DNA of 64,000 bases from Lantana camara (GCA_037501455.1 CM074865.1:17740501-17804500); one strand, 5' to 3'; counted from the first letter of the stretch, positions 47,461 to 59,451 are shown. Program-made: numbers and translations. The notes: generated from the sequence alone by a model not told the origin.

Positions 47461-48640
47461 GGTTTTTTTTACAAGATGAAAGAAGAAAAGGAATACGACG
47501 ATCTCAATAGGTTTTTTTTACTTTTCAAATTATAAATTTTGGGCTTTTAGGGTTAGGTAATAAAATATATTATTTTATTCTTTCTTATTTCTTTTATTAT
47601 GATATTTTAGTTTTTATGAAAATTAATAAAAATTAGTATGATGGAAAAAAATATATAAATTTGTGTTTTAAATATAATATTTATTTTTTAAAAAAATTGT
47701 TTAAAGAAATATTAGTTTTGATTTAAATATTGATTCTACATATTTAATTAATTATATTAATAATAAATTATTTATTATGTCATACCGATTCAACCACGAT
47801 CGAATCGATTGAACCAATGACCAGTAAACTCTCCGATCCGGTTTTGTAAACATTGGTTCTTGCAAATGTCGAGAAGATGTCGTTTCATGTCTAATTACCC
47901 AATGCCAACGCTTCAAGAAGTTTCAAAACAGTAATCTGGACAAACATAATTAAGGTATTTGTATGTTTTGATTTGATTAAAATTTAAAAATTAGAAATAC
48001 TGAAACAGTTTGAAATAACTCTCCATCAGTTTGGAATAATTTTACTTTACTCCTCATAAAATTATACAACATAATAGGATATAAATATTGTATTAGTATG
48101 TTTTAGTACTACATTTTGTGAAAAATATACAACATTGAGAGATATTTTAAGTACTACATTATGTGAAGACATTTTGCCAAAATTGGGAGTTAAGTAAAAA
48201 TATGATGTCCAATTGGAGATTTATCCCACATTACCTGATAGTAAATTATCAAAATTATGAATAATAAAAAAAATGTAAATTAGCAAAATTATAATTTGAA
48301 ATTTGTAATCACATGTAGATGAGAGAAATAGTTAACCTAAAAATTCTCAAATTAAAACTTGAAATTGTAGTGTTTGATACCATTAAGGAAAATGCTTGTG
48401 AAGATCAAAATTGGTATTTAGTATTAGTGCCACCAAAATTGGGCATTTGTATTTCAATTGTAAACTGAAATTAGTCTTTTAATAATCACAACTATGATAA
48501 TAATGAAGCTGATACACGAATATAAATACGGCAACACGAATATAATATAGCAATACAAATTTTTTCTTAAATTTTTCATATGAAAAATATTACGGTACTT
48601 GGGTAATTAGGAATGACCCATTACCAATCAATTAATCAAA
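47461..48640. other. AT-rich intergenic DNA
   Basis: Homopolymer-rich, strongly AT-biased sequence without supported genes. A moderately GC patch at 47780-47860 (accgattcaaccacgatcg ...) resembles a dispersed repeat, but it is not identified. Confidence 0.5.
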
Positions 48641-48659
48641 ATATTATAGGTTTTCCATG

Positions 48660-49408
48660 TTATTGTATTTTTCCTTTTAAGTCTCAAGCTTGAACTCATG
48701 AATCTCAGGATAAGCAATAAGGTGAGAGGTTTGATGCAATTGTAACACATGACTGATTTCTTTAATGGCATGTTTCCCATGTGCATCATTGACATGAACC
48801 TCGTTGAAATTGTTACTGTCCACATAAAATTTCAAATGCTAATTAAGTAATAAATCCGTAAGATTAAAAAAAAAATTGAAATATGAATAGAAATGAGGAA
48901 AGCATGATAACAAAGGTGCAAGAAGAAAGCGGATCAGAGATATATGGTGGTTCTTGAACAGGACATCAAGAAGACGATGGTCGGGGAGTGTCTGAACAAT
49001 GTTCGAAGACATGAGTTTCGAGACGTGTTCTTCTAGGTGCTTCTTCGCGTCTTGCCTTCCCACATTGGCAATAGCAAGCTTCTCCGATGAAAGTTCATCT
49101 TCCTCCTGAACTGCTTTGTTATATTTCACAGCTAAGGTTGAGCATCTCCTGCAAGTTTGCACCCAAACAATATAAATTGCTATGCTTGTTGAAAAAATAT
49201 ATATATCTATTAAGAATAGCAAATTCTTAGTGATGTCAGGGTAGGTAATTCAACAATTCACGTAGGTACTAACACAGAGTTGTGGCAGTCACAATAGATT
49301 ACGATCCTGAGGAAAGTCATGCCCGTAAAGAGTAACTTTGTTCGACTGACTGATCAAACTGGTAGGTACAATTTCATGTTCACCATCCAAATCTTCAAGT
49401 ACGTACTC
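48660..49408 (-). pseudogene. Unidentified exon fragments
   Basis: Three minus-strand stretches read like exons. First, 49292-49408 encodes EYVLEDLDGEHEIVPTSLIS and on to a stop. Second, up to 49148, with the acceptor ttgcag|, encodes [20 protein letters not shown] followed by a Lys/Glu-rich, coiled-coil-like continuation. Third, about 48670-48831 encodes FYVDSNNFNEVHVNDAHGK and on. I do not recognise the protein and cannot show that the pieces belong to one gene. They lie in a cluster of other gene fragments, so they are probably captured or decayed pieces. Confidence 0.4.
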
Positions 49409-51172
49409 ACTCTTTATATTAACGGAATCTAGGAATAAAATTCAACTAAATTATTAGTTTGTGCACATTTATTTAGTAGATTTTGCATTCCTTATGATCT
49501 GAAGAAAACAAACGAAGTCTGGTTCATGGGAATATTCCTAAGGAAAACGAAAGGAAATGATAACATAAAAAGTTATAAAAGTATATAGATCCTCCTCAAA
49601 ACATTTCACCATCCATCGACCTAAGCAGATATCTCAAGCATAAAATCCGAAGTCTAGTGTTAGAAATTGTTAAGTCAAGTCTTCAAAACTCAATCACATA
49701 CAAATGAAATTTTTAAATACGATCTTCATACATACTGATCTATCATTTGCATAATATTGATCAGAATGAAAAATGAAAATTTAATTTTAACCTTTTTGTG
49801 TGCAAATAAATTTTGAAAAATAAAAATCACGCTATGTATTTATATAATATTGTTTCCGTATTATATATTCGCATACATGCAATGTAATCTAAAAGGATTT
49901 TATTTCAATTTGACTTTGTTTCTTTCCTTAAAATCTTGTTTAACCTTTTTGCAAAATTGAAGTCCCAACATAACTTTTAGATCCTCAAATTTACGTACCA
50001 CTATTCTTATCCGTACACATGAAAAACGTAAATTGCAAGGAGTAAATTCCAAAATAAAACCAGAAATTACACCACCGGCGGTGACAAAAAAAAAAAAAAA
50101 AAGTCAGTTATATCCTTCAAATCACCCAGTTGATTAAAAAAATAAAAGAAAAAGGAAAATTTTAGGTTCATATTCTGCTCAGAAAAGTTTAGGTTCACAA
50201 CACCGACTCGAACAAACTCGTATACAATTCGGATAATTTCAAATTAAATATGCTCATTATCATAGTCAACATCAACATAAATGATTAAGTACAGAAAACC
50301 AAATCAAATAACACATTTAAATTAATTTATGGTCTTCAACTAACCTTTTCCGAAATAGGAGACGGTCGCAAGAGAAATTCTCAGTTAACCAGATTTAGAG
50401 GAAGTACCTAATCTGCAAAAGTGCAAATAGAACACAGTTTATGAATTGAAGAACAAATTCTGGAGTTTCACATTAATGGTCAAATAGGTTAAGAGTCCTA
50501 ATCCCCATCAAATAGTAATTCCAACAATCTGAAAATTATTTTCATCAGCCTAGCACATGAAACTCCTTATAAACTGAAATACCTATGATATTACTACATA
50601 TCAAAATGTTATTTAATTAACGGATTCCCAGTACCCAGTACCCAGTAACAACAGAGAACCAACTGCCCATTTTCTCACCAACTTGAATTATTTAAATAAA
50701 ACGTGGAAAAATTAGTATTTAATTTGATCCAGCATAGGTATTTGGTACGAACCCTCAATTTTAAAGTCAAGCACCAACAACTCCAAGAACATGTGCAAGT
50801 GATGTCGTTGGTGTACAAAAGATTCAAACGAAACAAATATAAAATCTGATTAAGAATACAAATCAATTAAGTACCTAATTGAAAAAAGAAAGGGGCAAAA
50901 ACAAGAAACTATCTTCCAGGCCAAATAGCAGCTTGATTTTTGCAGTGATCACTCCAAAATCAAAGATTTAACTCAAATTAGAAACTAAAGCCACAAACAA
51001 AGCAATATTCTTAGCTCAAATAGCAGAATTATGATAAAAACCAGTAACTCAAAATTATTTGCGCAGAATTATGATAAAAACCAGTAGCTCAAGAATATAC
51101 AATCTTTAGACAAATCTTTAATTTTTAGTTCATTACTTATAAATTTACGGAACGAGCTCTACTTAATCTTAC
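49409..51172. other. Intergenic or intronic DNA without recognised genes
   Basis: AT-rich with a poly-A run near 50085-50102. Splice-like motifs occur, but I see no coding piece I can support. Confidence 0.45.
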
Positions 51173-51445
51173 ATCAGTCTTTATACCAAGCACTAAGGAA
51201 GCAGCTGCAGCAACCATCAAGATTATAAGAGTGATATCTTGACAAGCATCCCAAGACAAAGCTCTATAAGATTCAGACAAACAAAATTATAAATGAAAAG
51301 GCCTCCAACTTACACCAATAAATTCTCCAAACAAAACTAAATGCTCACCCAGTGCCTTCCTTATGAGGATATGTATTTAACCCAAAAGCTTGCTTTCTGT
51401 TTATGAGGTCACCATCATCTCCAGGTACGCCTTTCCTAGGAATTA
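51173..51445 (-). pseudogene. ACA: Fragment of an autoinhibited Ca2+-ATPase (ACA8/9/10-like)
   Basis: Two minus-strand exons are visible. Exon 51349 to about 51445 encodes PRKGVPGDDGDLINRKQAFG and then LNTYPHKEG. Exon 51173-51263 encodes ALSWDACQDITLIILMVAAA and ASLVLGIKTD. The 85-bp intron has GT...AG ends (gtgagc ... ttatag), and the second exon is followed by a donor gtaag. In P2B calcium pumps this is the N-terminal domain just before and including the first transmembrane helix. No P-type ATPase phosphorylation motif or later helices are seen nearby, so only a few percent of the gene is present. The retained intron shows DNA-level copying rather than retroposition. Confidence 0.75.
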
Positions 51446-52692
51446 AATATTAATCCCCTGCGACATCGGAAACATACTACTATAAATTCAGTGCAAAAAT
51501 TCATTCTTGTTTTATAAGTCTCATTTTCTGTCTTATCCCTCGTGTTAATCTAATTCTATCGATTCAAAGTTCTGGTACAACTTCAATGGAGAATTAATTC
51601 TTGTTTTCCAAGGCTTCAGGGAAGGTTCCCGTAATTGTGTCAAACCACAAGGTAAGTCGGTGCAATTATCCCAATGAATAAAGCTGAACTGTTTTTGAAA
51701 CAAGATGAAGCAAAATCAACAGAATCTCCCCAAACAAAACATGTTTCCGTAAAAATCGAGTTGTTTTGACTTGTGCGCGGAAACAAGAAGTTTTAATATA
51801 AGACCATAATATTGGACCAAAATTCAGACAAACAGAACAAAATCATCCTGGAAAAAGTACTTGTATGATTTCAGCAGAAGTGAGGGAATGTCTCGGTAAA
51901 ATCCAATCAATTATACAAGCAGAGTTACTGTACTTTTTTATTTTGTCTAAACGTGTGCTTCAACGTGTTTGGGGTCCTTTTCCTTTATATATGAAAGATT
52001 TATGTGATTACGTGTATTATAGATAAAAAAGACCCATGTTCTAAATGTTAATTAAATTACAATTCTTCATACCAGTGTCATAGAAACCGAATCTGCTCAG
52101 TTTAGATTCAACAAATTCAAGCTCGAGTGAAACCAGGTTTCATACCAGTGTCATAGAAACCAAACTTTTTATTTACCAGTCCCAATACTCAATTATTCTA
52201 ACTTAATTTGTAGAATAGAACTAAATTTTATAAACAATTATGTTTAAGACCACAAGTCCAGACATGTTTAAGTTTAAGTTTAAGTTTAAGTTCAAAATTT
52301 CTAAATGTTATTATGCACAGTTAAATAACATACCTTAGTATATTATGATTCTACAAACAACTTTTTGTTGGCAGCTTTGCTTAGGAAGTATTATATCATT
52401 AGCAATCCAAGAAGACAAAATATACCTGCACAAAAAAGAATATAGATAGAAGGTTCAGTAGGCCAATAGTTTGTGTAGGATAACTTATCTTCGATAAACC
52501 TTAAATCCAACCAAAATACATATATCAAAAGTTAAATCATTTGAAGGAAAAGGAAAAACAATCAAAATATAAGCTCCTGAAACCAATCATGATCCATATC
52601 GACCAAGAAGGGAAACGTTTTAGGAGCCTGCATCTTCAAAAAATACCAACAGTGCATTAAATCACAGTTTGAGTCAGATTTCGAGATAATAC
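51446..52692. other. No recognised gene; possible further fragments
   Basis: Mostly AT-rich. A possible minus-strand exon near 52585-52630 (PKTFPFLVDMDHDWFQ between gatgcag and gagctt) and another near 52350-52425 have splice-like borders, but I cannot assign them. Confidence 0.35.
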
Positions 52693-52930
52693 CAATGGCA
52701 GATCTGAACTCCAAATTTGAAATGAATCCTCAAACTTTTGTACCTTTTCTTGTAAGAACTGTATGTATTGAATCAACTGCATTGGAAAATGAATTATGGC
52801 AAAAATCGTCTTTAGTGAATACAAGTAAAGAGAACCATATTTTACATATTATGATCTAATAATTTACCTCTAACAAGAATGGTGCAGAGTTTCTCTTCTG
52901 ATCACCATGTGGCATCAATTCTCCAAATAA
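52693..52930 (-). pseudogene. BIM: Fragment of a BIM-like bHLH transcription factor
   Basis: Exon 52868-52930 encodes LFGELMPHGDQKRNSAPFLL followed by E, ending at a donor gtaaat. Exon 52693-52776 begins after atgcag| and encodes LIQYIQFLQEKVQKFEDSFQ and IWSSDLPL. Together they correspond to the loop, helix 2 and the following segment of BES1-interacting MYC-like (BIM) bHLH proteins, which act with BES1 in brassinosteroid-dependent transcription. The DNA-contacting basic region and helix 1 are missing, so the piece cannot bind DNA as a bHLH. The intron is retained. Family assignment is by the helix-2 signature only. Confidence 0.65.
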
Positions 52931-53052
52931 CTAAAATCTGAGGGATGCAAGAAAACTCATTTCAGTATACAGTAGCAAGAAGTTAAAAATGAGCACATAA
53001 AACGAGCACAAGTATGCTGGAAATCGGATACAAATTGTTAAAAAAAATTAAA

Positions 53053-53305
53053 GATGAGAATATAAATTCTATGAAAGAGTTGGCACAGATGCCACAATGG
53101 ACACCTGAGAGACCTCTAAGAGTTGCTACTGGATTTACATATGTATGTATTCTAAAATTTTGGTTATTTGTTCCTGTATTGCTTTAATGTGGAAAGGATC
53201 TTATTAAGCCTTTATCTGCAGTTGGGTCCTAAGTTTTTGAAGGAAAATGGACTGGAGCATGTCACCTTTTCAACTGCAGATGGAGCTTTGGAAGCAGCTC
53301 CTCCA
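53053..53305 (+). pseudogene. HISN1: Fragment of ATP phosphoribosyltransferase (histidine biosynthesis)
   Basis: Exon 53053-53142 encodes [20 protein letters not shown] and [10 protein letters not shown] 79-bp intron with gtatgt ... ctgcag follows, then exon 53222-53305 encodes LGPKFLKENGLEHVTFSTAD and GALEAAPP, ending at a canonical donor gtaagt. The two exons join in frame to the conserved stretch of plastid ATP-PRT, the first enzyme of histidine synthesis. There are no stops and all visible splice sites are canonical, yet neither upstream nor downstream exons are present within reach. It lies in opposite orientation to its neighbours, so it is an isolated, well-preserved gene piece. Confidence 0.8.
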
Positions 53306-53837
53306 GTAAGTCTTAGACTCCTATAAATGAACATGTATATCTTCCTAGAACACAACTCTGAACTCTATACTGTGGCTTTTTTATTGTTATTAGCGTCCTA
53401 TTAGCTGGTTGTTCCATTACTTTCTCTTTTGTGGTTCTTTTTCCCGTTTATTCTTCACTTCCCGTGAGAGCAAGGAGGATTTACAAGCACATTATTTTCT
53501 GTTGGACATCATTAAACAAAAAATTTCTCTAAATTAAGTTCGCAACTCAAACCCACAACTGATTAACAAAAAGCTTCACAAATTCAGACCTCTAACAGCA
53601 AAACCCACATCAAGAATAGCCCAGATTCTTCCGCAAATCATCAAAGCACGCACACACAATGCCAAATCCCCATCCCACACAACAAATACAGAAGGTCAAA
53701 AACGAAAATGAAGAATTAAATATGTTGAAAAATACCTAAATCAAGCCATTACCAGTTAATTAACCTTGTCTCTACTAAATGCGCTGAAATTAAAAGAGAG
53801 GGGGAGAGAGAGAGAGAGAAGAACGAGACAAACTTAC

Positions 53838-53954
53838 CTGTAAAACTGAAATGGAGGATTGAACGGCGGCCGGGTGGCTGAGACGGCGGCGAAGCAGCGG
53901 TAGTTGTTGAAATGCGAAGGAAAATGTGAATAAGGCAGAAGCCTTAGGCTGCAT
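53838..53954 (-). pseudogene. First exon with transit-peptide-like coding start
   Basis: On the minus strand an ATG at 53952-53954 opens 39 codons rich in Ser, Ala, Leu and Arg (MQPKASALFTFSF ... LRRRLSHPAAVQ) with no acidic residue, ending exactly at CAG|GTAAG (53837/53838). This looks like an organelle-targeting first exon, or a 5' UTR exon with a fortuitous frame. A (CT)n tract follows in the intron. No matching downstream exon is recognised. Confidence 0.35.
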
Positions 53955-54554
53955 TTACTTTTCTTGTTAGCTATCCAATGGGGATGGTTTATTTTTTTTT
54001 TGAAAATCTTGTCTATTTTATCTTGTGAACTCTTTACTTTGATGGTTTGTGGTATGGTTTAAATAATCTTGATTTATGGTGTCTTTACCTTGATAGATAA
54101 TAATCTTTCATTTGGTATGTAATTGACACTTTTGCCCTTACCTTGAATAGAGTGGACAACAATAAAGAATCAGTCATATATTACACATTCCATAACCTTT
54201 TCTTCGACTGAATTTTCCTAAGTACCGAGCCTCATCTTCTTCCCCTACAATCTTGCTAAGTGGTACTCCAATTCAGACGGCAAATAAGAAGTTGTTAAAA
54301 TACTTTATGAAAAATAATAAAATATATACCTAAACAATCTGTTTATTTTCTTAACTCGAATTGGAAAATGTTGAATGGGCCTATTATCATCAAGGCTCTC
54401 ACAGCACACCTAAAAGCCCAATTAAAAGGCCCAACACAGAATTTCAGATTCCCCAATAATATTTCACCAAAACCCTAGAGCTGAAAATTCTTGTCTTTGC
54501 CTCCATTTCCTCCTTGACAGTTGACACACTCAAACCCTAGACTCCACCTTAACA

Positions 54555-54750
54555 ATGTCGCCGAAGTTCCATCCATGTCAGGCCGTCAATGTTTTTGTCC
54601 GTGTTACCGGCGGAGAAGTGGGCGCGGCGAGTTCACACGATCGGAAAATGGGTCCACTCAGTTTGTCACGTAAGAAGATCGGTTAAGACATCGCGAAGGA
54701 AACTGCCAAGGATTGGAAGGGCCTCCGCGTGACGGTAAAGCTAAAATCCC
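54555..54750 (+). pseudogene. RPL12: 60S ribosomal protein L12 fragment
   Basis: The ATG at 54555 opens [20 protein letters not shown], then [19 protein letters not shown], a stop at 54684-54686, and DIAKETAKDWKGLRVTVKL before similarity ends near 54745. This is the N-terminal part of eukaryotic uL11 (RPL12), which binds the 60S stalk base. Two telo-box-like AAACCCTAG motifs (54472-54480 and 54533-54541) precede it, as is typical of plant ribosomal protein promoters, so promoter and 5' end were captured together. The C-terminal two thirds are absent. Pseudogene. Confidence 0.8.
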
Positions 54751-55385
54751 CTAACCATGTCGGCAGAGTGAAAGCAGAAATGGCGGGGTTGAGCGAAAAG
54801 TGGGTGGGAAATCTTCCCCCAAATTGGTACAGTGTCAAGGGCATTAGTGTGAATATTACAAAAAGACAGTGGGTATAATTGTAATTTCAGCTAATCCATT
54901 CCTTATGGTTTATTTAACAACAACAATTTAGCATGGCAATATACAATGCCCTTTTCTTGATCCGTACCGGGGCTCCGGGAAAAGGCAAGAAAGTTAGCCT
55001 ATCAAAGTAAAGCCAAGAAATGGCTGGATAAAATACACAACCCACCCATTTCAAGTGAAGTAAAGACAGCCTTAGGTATGAATTGAAGAGGGTAATTAAG
55101 AGTTTGAAGATATTTTTATTTTGGGATAATTACATATAGACCCATGGAACTATTAAACACTATAACTTGGATCCCTTAGTCAAACAATTACACATACACC
55201 TAGGGGTGATAATATAGTTTTTAGCCCATAATTTCAACCCAAATCAATAGGGTTGGGCTGGTCTTGGGTTTAATTATTTTGTATTGGTTTGGTTTTGGGC
55301 TGGTTTTATATGAGTTAAGAAAATATTGGTTTAAAAATGGGCCGAGATGGGCTAATGCAAATTGATAACCTAGCCTTGTGCTTAT

Positions 55386-55843
55386 GGAGAATCGTTACCT
55401 TCTGATCTCCAAACTGGCTTGCTATCTATGAGTAGGAACTAGGAACAGTATGTATACTATTTACGATTAGCAATAATGATGCATGACAAATAGTTAATGC
55501 AATCAAAAGTTAGTATGAGTGGAAAAAGATGATAGAACGGAGAATCGTTACCTTCTGATCTCCAAACTGGCTTGCTATCTATGAGTAGGAACTAGGAACA
55601 GTATGTATACTATTTACGATTAGCAATAATGATGCATGACAAATAGTTGATGCAATCAAAAGTTAGTATGAGTGGAAAAAGATGATAGAATGGAGAATCG
55701 TTACCTTCTGATCTCCAAACTGGCTTGCTATCTATGAGTAGGAACTAGGAACAGTATGTATACTATTTACGATTAGCAATAATGATGCATGACAAATAGT
55801 TAATGCAATCAAAAGTTAGTATGAGTAGAAAAAGATAAAGTTT
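55386..55843. repeat. 153-bp tandem repeat, three copies
   Basis: Copies start at 55386, 55539 and 55692 with ggagaatcgttacc and are almost identical to each other. The third copy ends near 55843. There is no coding content. The near identity suggests recent tandem duplication. Confidence 0.9.
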
Positions 55844-56024
55844 CTATCAGCATAGCCAAGAAGTTCGCATCAATCCAAGGGTTCACTAAACGCCTACATT
55901 CTCAACATAAGGGTTCAATTGAAAACACGGTCTATGGTATAATATTGACTACTGATATAAAATGAAGCAATGGTGCATCATGACAAACATATAAGTCATC
56001 CAAAATTCGAACACTGAACAGCAC

Positions 56025-56480
56025 ACACCTAAAGGTGTCAGTTAACTCTCAAAACATTGAACAACACACAGTCGGAAGCTATGGTTTCATTCAACTCCTA
56101 ACCATCGATTTAAGCAAAGCATGAAATTTGGAAAGAACTGAACTATTTCATACAAAAACAATGGCACGATTTCTCCTCACAAGTAGAAACTCAAGAAATT
56201 AATACAGGAGTTATACTAAGATAGATAAGGAGCTATACTCAGTATCAAGCAATCTACATGGTGGTTTCACTCTCGGGTGTACCAAGGGACTCCGGTCCAA
56301 ACACAAGCAAGCAACACACAATACGGATAGGGAGATATGAACATAGTAACACAAATTTATCCACGTGACAAGTGTTCCATACATTGGTAAATTTGGAAGT
56401 GTAAGTTAACAAGCAAGCATACAGTAAATTTGGAAACTAACCTCCACAACTAATCATCAAATTTGAAAACTAACCTCCAA
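56025..56480. repeat. Segmental duplication, copy B flank
   Basis: Counterpart of 46037-46490, with a handful of substitutions and small indels. It leads directly into the second TOP6A 3' region. Confidence 0.8.
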
Positions 56481-56492
56481 CTCCACCATCAC

Positions 56493-57240
56493 TCACAACC
56501 AATCCTTTTGTTGCAGCTTCATTGGCAAATACACCTCCGTCAGCAATCGGAAACCATACTTGCTCAACGCTTGAATTCCAGCCTTCTCCTAGGACTGCAC
56601 CATCAAAGTCAACTCATCAACCCAACCGAATTCTTCTTCACATCCTCCTTCAACAAATCCATCCCAGCCTGGATATCTTCCACCAATCTACACTGGTTCG
56701 GAATCTTATATTTATGCAGATCGCTTAGCCTAACTCCCAACCATTTTACATCGGGGGTCACCAAATTCACACTATCATACGACATATTCTTCGAACTATG
56801 TCCCTAAACGGATAAAATATTTAATGCGAATGGATCATTATCCGATAATGCCAAGACAGGGAGCTTTAGCTCCATCTTTATTCTTCTCAGAAACATCCTT
56901 GTGGCAACATCCAGTTTCCCTTTTCCTATCACTATAATACTCGGGAATCGGTCATAAAATTATCTTCTTATAGTCTCATATAAACAGTCTCCTTCTCCAC
57001 CAACAATATGAAATAATACATCAGTGTGCATATCCCCAACTCTATTCACTTTAGGAGAAATCGTCTTCCCTCCCGTCCCCAATTTAGTGCAATCAATCTT
57101 CTACCCATCCTCGCTAAATTTCAACCTACCAACAACCAACCCCGTCTTAGACGTAATCATATTCTTCACTTCAATGATGAAGGTCTTGAGGTTGAGTTCG
57201 GAAAGGGACGGGAGCTCTTCAACTTTTCAATCCGCAGTCT
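56493..57240 (-). pseudogene. TOP6A: TOP6A pseudogene, array-proximal copy (U0)
   Basis: It contains the C-terminal region that the array units lack: [20 protein letters not shown] near 56710-56785, then a decayed tail to the stop near 56493, plus the Toprim part up to SLSELNLKTPI near 57225. Several indels and stops break it (for example near 56640 and 56815). It retains DNA homologous to both the 46.5-kb pseudogene and the repeat units, so it looks like the ancestral edge of the array. Confidence 0.75.
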
Positions 57241-57449
57241 TCTACTCGTCTATCCGCGGTAGAATCGGTAGAGTCCTTCTTCAACTCTTCAATCCGTAGT
57301 ATTCTACTGGTCTATCCGCAAAGTCCTTCTCCTACTCGTCTATCAACAGAGTCTTTCTACTCGTTTATCCGCAGAGTCCTTTTACTCATCTATCCATAGT
57401 TCTCTACTCGTCTATCAACATAGTTTTTCTTGTACTCATCTATCTGTGA

Positions 57450-58140
57450 ACGGTTGCCACGTCTTCGAACCATGTCCATAAACAGATAAAATATTTAATG
57501 CGAATGGATTACTATCCGATAATGCCCAGACAAGGAGCTTTAGCTCCAGCTTCATTCTTCTCATAAACATCCTTGTGGCAACATCCACTTGCCCTTTACC
57601 TATCACTATAATACTTGGGAATCGGTCAAAAAAATTTTCTTCAGATAGTCTCATATAAGCAGTCTCTTTCTCCTCCAACAATATGAATAATGCATCGGTG
57701 TGCATATCCCCAACTCTATTCACTTTAGGAGAAATCGTCTTCCCTTCTGTCCCCAATTTAGTGCAATCAATCATCTCCCCATCCTCTCTAAATTTCAACC
57801 TACAAACAACCAACCCCATCTTAGATGCGATCACATTCTTCACTTCAACGATGGGGATCTTGAGGTTGAGTTCGGAAAGGAACGGGGGCTCTTCAACTAT
57901 TTAATCCTCAGTCTTCTACTCGTCTATCCGCAGTCGAATCCGTAGATTCCTTTTTCAACTCTTCAATCCACAGTCTTCTACTAGCCTATCCGCAATGTCC
58001 TTCTTCTACTTGTTTATCCGTAAAGTCTTTCTACTCTTCTATCCTTTTTCTACTCGTCTATCCGCAGAGTCCTTCTACTCTTCTATCAGTGGTCCTCTAC
58101 TCGCCTATCCGTAGAGTTTTTTCTTCTACCCATCTATCTG
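57450..58140 (-). pseudogene. Array unit U1, Toprim frame open
   Basis: An open frame at 57436-57843 (135 codons) covers the whole TOP6A segment and ends TWQPLTDR beyond the junction. The second Asp of the DSDP motif is Asn (DSNP) and the ILLVE region reads ILLEE, so the Toprim metal site would be impaired. The minisatellite occupies about 57905-58140. Confidence 0.75.
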
Positions 58141-58835
58141 TGAGGGGTTGCTAATTCTTAGAATTATGTCCATTAACGGATATAAAATATTTAATGCAAA
58201 ATGGATCACTATACGATAATACCATGATAGGGAGCTTTAGCTCCATCTTCCTTCTCGTCAAAAACATCCTTGTGGTAACATCCGATTGCCCTTTTCCTGT
58301 CACTAAAATACTCAAAAATCGGTCATAAAATTTATTTTCAGATAATCTCATATAAACATCCTCTTTCCCACAAACAATATGAATAATACATAGGTGTGTG
58401 TATCCCCAACTCTATTCACTTTGGGAGAATTCGTCTTCCCTCCCGTCTCCAATTTAGTGCAATCAATCATCTCCCCATCCTCACTAAATTTCATCATACC
58501 AACAACCAACCCCATCTTAGACGCAATCATATTTTGCGCTTCAACGATGGGGGTCCAAAGGTTGAGTTCGAAAAGGGATGGGGGCTCTTCAACTCTTTAA
58601 TCCACAATCTTCTACTCGTCTATCCACAGTAGAATCCATAAAGTCCTTCTTCAACTCTTCAATCTGCAGTCTTCTACTCGCCTATCCGTAAAGTCCTTCT
58701 TCTAGCGTCTACCCACAGAGTCTTTCTACTTGTCTATCCATCTTCTACTCGTCTATCTGCTGAGTCCTTCTACTCGTCTATCCGTGGTCCTCTACTCGCC
58801 TGTTCGATGATTTTTTCATCTACTCATTTATCTGT
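58141..58835 (-). pseudogene. Array unit U2, frame broken
   Basis: Two overlapping frames (58151-58351 and 58348-58530) show a frameshift between the Glu and QPDV parts. It shares the distinctive ggatataaaatatttaatgc with U5. Confidence 0.7.
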
Positions 58836-59451
58836 GAGGGGTTGCTACGTCTTCGAACTATGCCCATAAACGAATAAAATATTTAATGCGAATGAATCAC
58901 TATTCGATAATGTCAAGACAGAGAGCTTTAGCTCTATCTTTTTTCTCCTCATAAACATCCCTGTGGCAACATCCGGTTGCCCTTTACTTGTCATTATAAT
59001 ACTCGGGAATCGGTAATAAAATTTGTCTTCAGATATTCTCATATAAGCAGCCTCTATCTCCACCAACAATATGAATTATGCATCTGTGTGCATATCTCCA
59101 ACTCTATTCAATTTAGGAGAAATTGATTTCCCTCTAGTCCCTAATTTAGTGCAATCAATCATCTCCTTTAACCTACCAACAACCAACCCCGTATTAGATG
59201 CAATCACATTTTTCACTTCAACGATGGGGGTCCAAAGGTTGAGTTCGAAAAGGGACGGGAACTCTTCAATTCGCAGTCTTCTACTCGTCTGTCCGCAGTA
59301 GAATCCGCAAAGTCCTTCTTCAGCTCTTCAATCCGCAGTCATCTACTCGCCTATCCACAGAGTCTTTCTACTCGTCTATCTATCTTCTACTCATCTATCA
59401 ATGGTCCTCTACTCGCCTATTCGCATATTTTTTTATCTATTCATTTGTCTA
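58836..59451 (-). pseudogene. Array unit U3, shortened and broken
   Basis: The shortest unit (616 bp). A part of the KFSEDGEM segment is missing near 59166 and the minisatellite block is reduced. The open part is 58845-59069. Confidence 0.7.

Noticed and set aside
50675..50866. 63-codon minus-strand frame near the ACA fragment
   Set aside because: I looked for more Ca2+-ATPase exons here and found no recognisable pump motif.
54472..54541. AAACCCTAG motifs as interstitial telomere repeats
   Set aside because: Only single motifs occur, placed before RPL12 coding sequence, which fits telo-box promoter elements better.
55196..55215. taggggtgataatatag as a hAT terminus
   Set aside because: It resembles hAT-type ends, but no partner terminus or target duplication was found downstream.
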